From assembly GCA_009885905.1 (NCBI GenBank), contig VFJU01000561.1, forward strand, positions 1 through 17,042: 17,042 nucleotides of DNA. The letters run 5' to 3'. Source of the DNA: Verrucomicrobiota bacterium. GTDB lineage: Bacteria > Verrucomicrobiota > Verrucomicrobiia > Verrucomicrobiales > Akkermansiaceae. Within the stretch, counting starts at the first letter, position 1. Every line of letters starts with the position of its first letter. The notes below the pieces were generated by a model that did not search any database, was not told the DNA's origin, and worked only from the letters and a program-made list of their open reading frames with translations. A program made the position numbers and the translations under genes. Positions 1 through 5,862 of this stretch are shown in pieces.

Positions 1-66
1 GGCTTATCGAACTCGTGCGATCGGTTCGCAGGGGTAATGACGAGATGGGAATAACCGTTAGTCTTC

Positions 67-250
67 TTAGAAAAATAACTTGATACCTCCAATACCAGTG
101 TTTGGGGCGACATCGCCCAGATACTTTCCACGAACCATTTTCCCACCCTCGCCCGCAAGGCAGTGACTGTAAATAATAGGGGCCATAATTGTCATGAATC
201 GATTTGCGTTGGTTATTGTCTCAGGGCTAACGAAACCGGCTTTTTTGTTC
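67..250 (-). pseudogene. Unidentified coding-like tail, probably a gene remnant
   Basis: This minus-strand frame runs from about 250 to a stop at 67 and reads like the end of a protein (for example SPETITNANRFMTIMAP and KMVRGKYLGDVAPNTGIGG), finishing in Lys-Leu-Phe-Phe. I do not recognise a family. There is no convincing start: the nominal ATG lies at 312, but that upstream part overlaps the IS30-like fragment in another frame. It is therefore either a decayed gene tail next to the IS debris or a chance open frame. Nothing else is apparent in positions 1-66. Confidence 0.2.
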
Positions 251-259
251 GCGTATACA

Positions 260-355
260 AGTAGCCAGCGCAATCGGCAGTGGCGCTGTGAAAATGTCAT
301 CCGGCGTGGCATAGTCGAGGCATTTTCTCGGACATGTGTTTAGCAGAGTAATCCG
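260..355 (-). pseudogene. IS30-type transposase, C-terminal remnant
   Basis: About 30 codons on the minus strand translate to LNTCPRKCLDYATPDDIF followed by TAPLPIALAT. This closely resembles the C-terminal signature of IS30-family DDE transposases, LNxRPRKxLxxxTPxExF, with the usual first Arg replaced by Cys. Only this tail is present. The catalytic domain, the N-terminal helix-turn-helix and the expected inverted repeats are missing. Its upstream end meets the start of a different coding-like fragment in another frame at about 355-360, so the remnant was probably joined there by a deletion or a second insertion. Recognition rests on the motif alone. Confidence 0.5.
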
Positions 356-356
356 A

Positions 357-497
357 AAACCCTGCTGCTCTCCCGGCCTTGAGGTAATGAACTTGGTTGA
401 GGGCTTGACGGAGGTGATTGATTTCGGATTCTTTGGTGGCGGTGCGCAAGACGAGGTGGTCGACAACGAGGGTGGGTTTGGTTATCGGTGTTTCCAT
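357..497 (-). pseudogene. N-terminal fragment, possibly of a transposase or DruA-like protein
   Basis: A minus-strand ATG at 497 opens a frame of about 47 well-formed codons, rich in CTC, GTC and ACC, encoding METPITKPTLVVDHLVLRTA and then a helix ending in LNQVHYLKAGRAAG. The His-Tyr-Leu and Ala-Gly-Arg stretch recalls the N-terminal part of some DDE-transposase-like or DUF4338/DruA-like proteins. That assignment is tentative and I cannot confirm it by alignment. After Gly46 the reading is lost at the junction with the IS30-like remnant. The frame continues to 297, but the residues after the junction do not look like the same protein. Confidence 0.3.
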
Positions 498-683
498 GGC
501 AAGCTGAAACTGCCAAAACGGGGATTATTATTTAGCATTTTCTCTAATCGCTAATGAATGTCAGCCTTGGCAAATTTTTAAGCCACACCCTGCTTTTTTG
601 CGGTCTAATTGAATTAAAATATTGTCAATGAAAAATTTTCAAGCAATCTTATACAGATTGCTACTTGTACCTTGAATTGTGAA

Positions 684-713
684 TTGAATCGGTCGCTCTG
701 AATTTTTTAAAAT
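684..713 (+). promoter_or_regulatory. Candidate sigma70-type promoter of the truncated secreted-protein gene
   Basis: TTGAAT at 684-689 and TAAAAT at 708-713 match the -35 and -10 consensus at four and five of six positions, separated by 18 bases. The predicted start of transcription, near 720, lies about 20 bases before the ATG at 742. The -10 sits inside a perfect inverted repeat, GAATTTT/AAAATTC, at 700-715, which might act as an operator or simply reflect AT-richness. The surrounding stretch 560-741 is AT-rich and contains no gene. Evidence is by consensus only. Confidence 0.3.
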
Positions 714-741
714 TCAAATCAACAAATTTTTTTCATATCCC

Positions 742-1197
742 ATGAAAAATCTAATATCTAACCCATACCGTTCCCACACCTTCTTCACCGCCGCTTTCTC
801 GGTGGTCTTGCTCACCCACTTCGCCGTGCACTCCGCGTTGGCTGCCACAAAGACTTGGGTCGGTGGACATACCAGCACCGAGACATGGCATCAAGCCACG
901 CAGTGGTCAGTGGGTGCGTTTGCTAACGTAGGTGATTTAATCTTCATTAACACGACTGGCACATCCAGTCCATCAACCTTCCTTACAAGCGGCCAAACTG
1001 TAAAATCGATTACCTTCAATGGCGGCATACCCAGCCCAGCATTTAACATTACACTGGCAACCAGTGAAAACGGTGGCGCTGCTTCCACCCTCACCATTGA
1101 CCGTCAGATTACCGGCGACACAAGCATCAGCGGAGGTACGCTTCGGTGCGGCGTCGGAAACAGCGCAAGTTCCGAGGTGGGCCTTGATAGACACTAA
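742..1197 (+). pseudogene. Truncated secreted protein of the autotransporter-associated beta-strand type
   Basis: The 151-residue product begins with a clear Sec signal peptide: a basic start, a hydrophobic core at residues 13-30, and a likely cleavage after Ala34 or Ala35 in SALAA. The mature part starts KTWVGG, followed by a short aromatic and Gly/Ser/Thr-rich stretch. That pattern is typical of the opening of large Verrucomicrobia surface proteins built from autotransporter-associated beta-strand repeats. The first repeat-like unit, DTSISGGTLRCGVGN at about residues 128-142, is present, but the protein then stops in a sequence lacking that character (EVGLDRH). Full-length relatives run to many hundreds of residues, so this is probably the 5' end of a gene that lost its repeats and C-terminal anchor. 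It could still be exported as a small protein. No Shine-Dalgarno sequence is visible before the ATG. Confidence 0.55.
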
Positions 1198-1228
1198 AAT
1201 TTTCAACATCAATCATTAGAGAATCTTT

Positions 1229-2395
1229 ATGCATTTTGAAAGCCGCACAACCGAGGCCCTTGAGCAAGGGCAGATCGAAGAGGAATTGGCCCAAGGTCTC
1301 GACCTAGTCTACGATTTGGGTATCTTATTTGTTTGTCCGTTTTCTCCCTATAATCCACAAGAAATATATAGTCATTTACGCCACAAGCTCAAGGTCAACC
1401 ATCTGCTTTTATGTACCTGTGCTGGTATCATCGGAACAGACCGCGAGATTGAAGGTAAGCCCAGTGCTTCTTTGTTTGTTACCCAGCTTCCTGATGTTCG
1501 TGTCGATCTTTTTCATATAAAGCAAGCTGATATTGAATCTTTGAAAAAGCCGGATGACTGGTATCAATTCTTGGAAGTGTTTCCAAATGAAAAACCTAAT
1601 TTCATTATCCTGGCGGATCCCTACAGTATCAGTATGAATAATTTGCTGGCCGGAATGAGTCAGGCCTATGAAGGTGCCGCGGTCATAGGTGGATTGGCGT
1701 CCGCCGGTATTGGACCTAATGAGAATATTCTGATCATGAACGATGAGATCTTTAGCAATGGCGCCATTGGGGTTTGCTTGACCGGAAATATTAAGGTCGA
1801 GACCGTGGTCTCCCAAGGGTGCCGTCCTATCGGAAAAACATATGTCATCACCAAGGCTGAGCGCAATATAATCCATGAATTATCAGGTAAACCCTTCACA
1901 AAAATCTTAGAAGGTGTCCTTAAGCGAGGTACGGATTACGATAGAGACTTGGCCAATGAGGCGGTGTTTATCGGAATCGCCATGAACGAATATCATGATG
2001 AGTTCAAGCGCGGTGACTTTTTGGTCCGAGCGGTTATGGCTATATATGGTAAAACAGGCGCTGGAGCTGTAGGGGATTTGGTGAAGGTTGGACAAACCGT
2101 GCAATTCCATCTTCGTGATGCACATACGGCCACCGAAGATTTGCATGAACTTCTAAAAACACATAGAGAGAATCATCCAAACGATACACCTGAAGGGGTT
2201 CTGGTTTTCAACTGTTATGGCCGAGGGATAAATCTTTTTAAGAAACCTAATTTTGATATTGGTATCATCCAACACCATCTGAAAAATGTACCTGCAACAG
2301 GATTTTTTTGTGCAGGGGAGTTCGGTCCGGTGGCGGGTATCAATTACCTGCATGGGTTTACAAACAGTATGGCTATTTTCTATCCTAAAAAATAA
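1229..2395 (+). CDS. FIST N-FIST C domain protein, stand-alone
   Basis: The 388-residue protein has no signal peptide or membrane segment and should be cytoplasmic. It matches the FIST N-FIST C architecture. The N-terminal half carries LLLCTCAGIIGT (residues 59-70) and GGLAS (154-158). The C-terminal half carries QGCRPIG (196-202), VQFHLRDA (291-298), FNCYGRG (327-333) and the hallmark GFFCAGEFGPVAG with a following LHGFT (358-378). FIST domains are proposed small-ligand sensory modules, possibly for amino acids, often linked to histidine kinases, cyclases or methyl-accepting proteins. Here no output domain is fused and no signalling gene lies nearby, so the partner is unknown. The ATG at 1229 begins 31 bases after the truncated upstream gene ends and is preceded by only a weak purine run (TTAGAGA). 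Its coding sequence looks more AT-rich than the methyltransferase and polyphosphate genes, which may hint at a separate origin. Confidence 0.9.
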   Translation: MHFESRTTEALEQGQIEEELAQGLDLVYDLGILFVCPFSPYNPQEIYSHLRHKLKVNHLLLCTCAGIIGTDREIEGKPSASLFVTQLPDVRVDLFHIKQADIESLKKPDDWYQFLEVFPNEKPNFIILADPYSISMNNLLAGMSQAYEGAAVIGGLASAGIGPNENILIMNDEIFSNGAIGVCLTGNIKVETVVSQGCRPIGKTYVITKAERNIIHELSGKPFTKILEGVLKRGTDYDRDLANEAVFIGIAMNEYHDEFKRGDFLVRAVMAIYGKTGAGAVGDLVKVGQTVQFHLRDAHTATEDLHELLKTHRENHPNDTPEGVLVFNCYGRGINLFKKPNFDIGIIQHHLKNVPATGFFCAGEFGPVAGINYLHGFTNSMAIFYPKK

Positions 2396-2431
2396 GCACG
2401 GGTCTCTATTTACTACGGATGTTAGATTTGG

Positions 2432-2470
2432 CCCGCCAAGCGGGTAAATGATCCATCGATTTTATCGGTG
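2432..2470 (+). terminator. Two tandem hairpins after the FIST gene, possible terminator
   Basis: Thirty-six bases after the FIST stop there is a perfect 5-bp stem with a 3-base loop, CCCGC-CAA-GCGGG (2432-2444). It is followed by a 7-bp stem with one G-U pair and a TTT loop, CATCGAT-TTT-ATCGGTG (2454-2470). Neither is followed by a good T-run, so the role in termination is uncertain. Confidence 0.3.
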
Positions 2471-2823
2471 ATAGTATTCCCTCATGAAAGATGGACGAAT
2501 CCGTGATCGGCTTATATAGCGATTTCTGTCTTGGTCCGCGAGATGCATGCGGATGTTTTCATCCAGCCCGGTCATGTACTTACCGATGAAGAAGATTCAA
2601 ATATAGCGCGTGATCTGCTCAAGGGTTCTGCAACGTAGGCCCAGACAAGCGAGTGGAAGTTGGTAAAGAGAACAGAAAAAATCAAGAGGTCCAGCGAAGC
2701 GATGAGCCGCCCCCGATAAGGCCGTAGACGGGAAAATACCTTGCTAGCGAGATCGGAGTTCGAAAGTGATTGGTGTACAGTTCTTCCTTGGGCGCGATAC
2801 GCAGGGGAAACAACTTCGAATCC
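2471..2823. other. Gap without a recognised gene
   Basis: No gene can be supported here. The frame of the 45-residue minus-strand ORF stays open for 83 codons beyond its TAA, down to a TGA at 2572-2574, but contains no ATG or GTG. A second minus-strand frame (2682-2888) is also open. Neither translation resembles a family I know. The stretch may be the decayed 3' part of something once joined to the small membrane-protein genes, or simply non-coding. Confidence 0.3.
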
Positions 2824-2961
2824 TTAGTCTGCGATGTTTTCTTCAACCGGCGGTTCCTGCCTTGCCAGCTCTTCCGCTGCATAATCACGCGCCTGCATCA
2901 GGCCCTTTGCGATGACGCAACTCACCATCACGCCCAATAAAAACACCGTAAATATGACCAT
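2824..2961 (-). CDS. Small membrane protein of 45 residues, second gene of a pair
   Basis: This short ORF starts at the ATG at 2961-2959 and ends at TAA 2826-2824. Its product begins MVIFTVFLLGVMVSCVIAKG, a single hydrophobic helix at about residues 2-19, and continues as a charged tail rich in Glu and Ala (RDYAAEELARQEPP). A good ribosome-binding sequence, GGGGAGGA, lies just upstream of the ATG inside the last codons of the preceding 64-residue gene. Only three bases separate that gene's TAG from this ATG. The strong Shine-Dalgarno, the tight spacing and the plausible one-helix topology argue for a real gene translated together with its neighbour. I do not know its function. It could be a small subunit of a membrane complex or a regulatory peptide. 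Confidence 0.55.
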   Translation of the reverse strand: MVIFTVFLLGVMVSCVIAKGLMQARDYAAEELARQEPPVEENIAD

Positions 2962-2964
2962 AAC

Positions 2965-3159
2965 CTATTTTCCTCCCCTCGTTTTGATTCCAGCAGAAAG
3001 AATGACAACTCTCACCCCCACCCACAGGCTGAGAATGCTCGGCACCCAGATCCCAACAAACAAACCATACTCGTGACTGACGAGGAACCAAAGAGATACG
3101 CTCGCAACGAAACTCACAAACGCGCCGATGAGGAAGGGATAATCGATTTTATGGAACAT
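2965..3159 (-). CDS. Small membrane protein of 64 residues, first gene of a pair
   Basis: The product, beginning MFHKIDYPFLIGAFVSFVAS, has two predicted membrane helices at about residues 8-27 and 32-54. They are joined by a short loop with EYGLFVGIWVPSIL, and the protein ends in a basic tail (IKTRGGK). Hydrophobicity organised into two helices with charged flanks is unlikely to be a chance frame. The pattern recalls small conserved hypothetical proteins of Verrucomicrobia, but I cannot name a family. It is followed three bases later by the 45-residue single-helix gene whose ribosome-binding site lies in its end, so the two probably form one operon. A candidate promoter lies 43-70 bases upstream. 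Function unknown. Confidence 0.6.
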   Translation of the reverse strand: MFHKIDYPFLIGAFVSFVASVSLWFLVSHEYGLFVGIWVPSILSLWVGVRVVILSAGIKTRGGK

Positions 3160-3201
3160 GGTTGATATGGATAAATTTGGAGAAAGACTTGAATTGGTTC
3201 T

Positions 3202-3229
3202 ATTTTAACAAAGTTAAAGTTAGGATCAA
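3202..3229 (-). promoter_or_regulatory. Candidate promoter of the small membrane-protein pair
   Basis: On the minus strand TTGATC (3229-3224) and TAAAAT (3207-3202) are separated by 16 bases and match the sigma70 consensus at four and five of six positions. Transcription would start near 3195, about 35 bases before the ATG at 3159. A perfect small inverted repeat, TTAAC-AAA-GTTAA (3205-3217), overlaps the -10 element and could be an operator. Confidence 0.3.
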
Positions 3230-3268
3230 TTTTTGTCTGGGCAATCAAGAAAATTACGATTCCAAAGT

Positions 3269-3376
3269 TCAGTCCCAGTTCCCCTCCGGTCCGGCCACCA
3301 CCTCAATGACCACACGGTTCTGTTGGGTTTCGAGTCGCCAATCACATAGGTCCCACACCGGCTTGATCAGGCGGCG
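3269..3376 (-). pseudogene. C-terminal tail of a decayed gene, family unknown
   Basis: Just downstream of the RlmM-like gene and on the same strand, 35 codons between an in-frame TGA (3379-3377) and a final TGA (3271-3269) encode a convincing protein end. It includes KPVWDLCDWRLETQQ, NRVVIEVVAGPEG and a terminal Asn-Trp-Asp. There is no suitable start codon in this frame, and upstream reading is broken by stops in all frames. It therefore looks like the 3' remnant of a gene that once followed the methyltransferase. I cannot assign a family. Confidence 0.3.
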
Positions 3377-3427
3377 TCAGGGAAGCATCTAGCAGAATGA
3401 AAAGCGTCGGTCGACCTTGGCCACGTT

Positions 3428-4414
3428 TTATTTTCGATTCAGCCCTAACAGTGCAAATTCTTTATGATGGACGCTTAGTTGTTGAAGTCGGACTGTCTGA
3501 AAACCCATGGCGGTGAGCACTGCGTACCACTGGGATTTTTCGGCGACTTGGAGGAGGTCGGTGAGTTTTAGAGTGATGAGTACCCCGCGGATGCTTGGGG
3601 CCATTTTACAAAAACGTGCACACTCCTTGAGGACGACTTCTGGAGACTGGTTCATGTCGGACATGAACCAAGTCACTCCGTGTCCGAGATCGCGCTTGCT
3701 AGTGAGAGCTGCGGGTTTGCGGCTGTGGAAAAACCACGGGCACTTGTCCGTCGCTTGATCACGCTCCGTGATGGCGAACTCCATCACGACCGGTGCCATT
3801 TTCGCGGGATCTACGCCGATAACAGAGACGCCGCGTTCTAACAATGCTAGTACCACACCCCCTGGGGCGCAGCCAAGTTCAACGACGATGTCCTTGGAGG
3901 TAAATTTCAAATCAAAAAAACGAGTCGCTTCCTCTAGTTTCAACCACGCTCGCGAGGGAGACGTTGCTGGCATTTCGATGCCGGAGTCCCCTGCGGGATC
4001 GGGGCTGAGTAGTAGCGCGTGGCAATGAATCCCAGTCCAGAATTCTTCGGGACCGAGCTCAACGACTGTGCCGATGATCTGGCCGATTTCTGGTATCTCC
4101 CCTTCCCCACGAATTCCTTGCATTTTACGATCTGAAAAACGGGCGTGATGAATGAGCTTGATGTCGCCAAGTTTTTGAATTGCTTCCTCGCGGCTTTGCG
4201 ATTTCCCGAGGGACAAGCAGAGGCGACGGGCGCAGCCGAGATCGACAGCGAGAGATTTCAAGGAGAATGGTTTGTCCGCCTTAAAGGTGACGAATCCACG
4301 GCGTTGGTAACTGAGACGCCACCCAAATTTTAGGTTTTCCGCCTCGAGTTTCAGGGCTTTTTCCGACCCGGGATTGGTCAAAACAAAAATATAGTCGGAT
4401 TCGGTTTGTTTCAT
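3428..4414 (-). CDS. RlmM-like ribose 2'-O-methyltransferase with KDKE tetrad
   Basis: The 328-residue protein is a SAM-dependent methyltransferase of the FtsJ/RrmJ type, most like RlmM, which 2'-O-methylates C2498 of 23S rRNA in E. coli. The N-terminal 130 residues, starting MKQTESDYIFVLTNPGSEKA, match the place of the RNA-binding region in RlmM. The catalytic domain has SRAWLKLEEA (Lys159), the SAM loop VVELGCAPGG (177-186), GVDPAKM (200-206), MSDMNQSP (Asp253), LITLKLTD (Lys283) and HHKEFALLG (Glu319). This gives the complete Lys-Asp-Lys-Glu tetrad of 2'-O-methyltransferases. The length is slightly below E. coli RlmM. It is divergent from an RlmI-like rRNA methyltransferase with 160 bases between them, which fits an rRNA-modification pair. 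The exact target nucleotide is inferred. The ATG at 4414 is well placed, with no strong ribosome-binding site. Confidence 0.85.
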   Translation of the reverse strand: MKQTESDYIFVLTNPGSEKALKLEAENLKFGWRLSYQRRGFVTFKADKPFSLKSLAVDLGCARRLCLSLGKSQSREEAIQKLGDIKLIHHARFSDRKMQGIRGEGEIPEIGQIIGTVVELGPEEFWTGIHCHALLLSPDPAGDSGIEMPATSPSRAWLKLEEATRFFDLKFTSKDIVVELGCAPGGVVLALLERGVSVIGVDPAKMAPVVMEFAITERDQATDKCPWFFHSRKPAALTSKRDLGHGVTWFMSDMNQSPEVVLKECARFCKMAPSIRGVLITLKLTDLLQVAEKSQWYAVLTAMGFQTVRLQQLSVHHKEFALLGLNRK

Positions 4415-4574
4415 CGTTAGAAATTACGATCGCACTTACGCCATCGACTTGCACACAGACTAAAAATCGACGCCTCACGGGCAAGTAGCAATCCTTAGAG
4501 GTTTCCGCGTCGACGAATGATATAACCTACAATTATGCCAAATAACCTCGATAAAATCACCCTTTCGCCGACCC

Positions 4575-5789
4575 TTGGACCTCTTTTGTGCCTTATTCCT
4601 TGAGTCGCGAGCCATTTCAGCGTTCGTTGCCGCCGTGCCGACTGTCCAACTTAAATACCAAACATTTCACCCCTCGATCTGGCCAAAGATGATCGGCGAG
4701 GTTTCCCGCGATGCCACGCCGGGCTCATTCGTGCTGGTGCTCGGCAAGGAGGGTACGCCATTCGGATGGGGTCTGTGGAATCCAAAGTCACGGATGCCAC
4801 TGCGCGTGGTGAGCCACTCGTTAGAGGAACTCGACGACGCATCATTTTTTGAAAATGCCATCCGCCGCGCTGCAAAACTCCGCCGCGAGGTGCTCAAGCT
4901 GGATGCGGAAACAGACAGTTACCGAGCCATCCACGGCGACGCGGATTTCATGCCTGGCATCGTAGCGGACAAATTTGCCGATGTGCTTTCCGTGGAGATC
5001 ACTAATCTAGCAGCATGGCAACGACTGCCCCAATGGTTGCCGCTACTCCATGAATCGTTCGACACGAAACGCGTGGTGGTCGGCGTAGATCAAGACTTGG
5101 CGAGGATCGAAGGCATCCCCCACCGTGGTGGAGTTGAGTCCGATAACGTACGCTCGGTGAAAATACGTGAACACGGGGTACGCTATGAAGTGGATTTTAG
5201 CGACGGTCATAAGACCGGATTTTTCTGCGACCAGCGAGACAGTCGAAAAAAATTTGGAGCGCTGGCGCAGGGACGCACAGTGTTAGATCTTTGCTGTTAC
5301 ACCGGTGGCTTCGGGATTTCCGCGGCTCTCGCGGGTGCAGAAGAAGTGACGGCGGTCGACCTAGATGAAACCGCGATCGCCATGGCCAAGCGCAACGCAA
5401 ACTTAAATAACGTGCGAGTAAAATTCACCCACGCAGATGCCTTCACTTGGGCGCGTACCATGATTGAAAACGGACGCACTTGGGATCTTGTCATCGCGGA
5501 TCCACCAAAATTCATCCACGGCCGCGAGGACGAAACGGGTATCGCAAAATACGCTGATTTAAACAAACTCGCCCTGCAACTCGTTGCACCCGAAGGCTTG
5601 TACGTCACGTGCTCTTGCTCGGGCCAGCTCGGAGCTGGCGAGTTCGAACAAATCGTGATCACCTCCGCTCATCGTAGAAACAAGCGACTGCAGACCTTCG
5701 ACCGCACAGGGGCAGGCCCTGATCACCCGACGCTTTCTAACTACCCAGAGTCTCGCTATCTCAAGGTGCTTTGGTCGCGGGTGATTTGA
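4575..5789 (+). CDS. Class I SAM-dependent rRNA methyltransferase, RlmI-like
   Basis: The product (404 residues from the TTG at 4575) belongs to the RlmI/YccW family, whose E. coli member makes 5-methylcytosine at 1962 of 23S rRNA. An N-terminal PUA-like region (about 24-80) includes PFGWGLWNPKSRMPLRV. The linker motif HGDADFMPGIVAD is at 120-132. The catalytic domain carries GHKTGFFCDQRDSR (211-224), the SAM loop VLDLCCYTGGF (236-246), DPPKF (309-313) and TCSCSG (345-350), which holds the expected nucleophilic cysteine. The start is uncertain. An in-frame GTG at 4635 gives VPTVQLKYQTFHPS, which looks more like the usual family start, whereas the residues before it do not. An ATG at 4535 is out of frame and closes at 4601. 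The gene is divergent from the RlmM-like gene and convergent with the PPK2 gene. Confidence 0.88.
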   Translation: MDLFCALFLESRAISAFVAAVPTVQLKYQTFHPSIWPKMIGEVSRDATPGSFVLVLGKEGTPFGWGLWNPKSRMPLRVVSHSLEELDDASFFENAIRRAAKLRREVLKLDAETDSYRAIHGDADFMPGIVADKFADVLSVEITNLAAWQRLPQWLPLLHESFDTKRVVVGVDQDLARIEGIPHRGGVESDNVRSVKIREHGVRYEVDFSDGHKTGFFCDQRDSRKKFGALAQGRTVLDLCCYTGGFGISAALAGAEEVTAVDLDETAIAMAKRNANLNNVRVKFTHADAFTWARTMIENGRTWDLVIADPPKFIHGREDETGIAKYADLNKLALQLVAPEGLYVTCSCSGQLGAGEFEQIVITSAHRRNKRLQTFDRTGAGPDHPTLSNYPESRYLKVLWSRVI

Positions 5790-5847
5790 TTTTTTGAAAC
5801 GCAATTCAAGTGGATACGCGTGCCATTGCAATCGGTTAGTGAAGATT

Positions 5848-5862
5848 GCCGATGAGGTCGGC
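5848..5862 (-). terminator. Hairpin directly after the PPK2 stop codon
   Basis: Read on the minus strand, a perfect 5-bp stem GCCGA-CCTCA-TCGGC begins immediately after the PPK2 TGA and is followed by AATCTTC. A second 6-bp stem, GCAATC/GATTGC (5828-5849), partly overlaps it. The T-run is poor, so this is at best a weak, possibly bidirectional, terminator between the convergent methyltransferase and PPK2 genes. Confidence 0.3.

Noticed and set aside
742..1197. PEP-CTERM sorting signal in the secreted protein
   Set aside because: The C terminus has no PEP motif, hydrophobic helix or basic tail. The product ends abruptly instead.
3162..3392. 76-residue plus-strand ORF beginning MIWINLEKDLNW
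   Set aside because: It overlaps the candidate promoter of the small membrane-protein pair and the better-coded minus-strand gene tail, and has no family features.
3380..3425. Possible GTPase-like peptide (LFILLDASLTP) just downstream of the RlmM-like gene
   Set aside because: The open stretch is very short and is closed by a stop, and the resemblance to EngB-type proteins is too weak to call.
5297..5662. 121-residue minus-strand ORF opposite the RlmI-like gene
   Set aside because: It lies fully within the conserved methyltransferase domain on the other strand and has low-complexity Ser/Arg/Pro composition.
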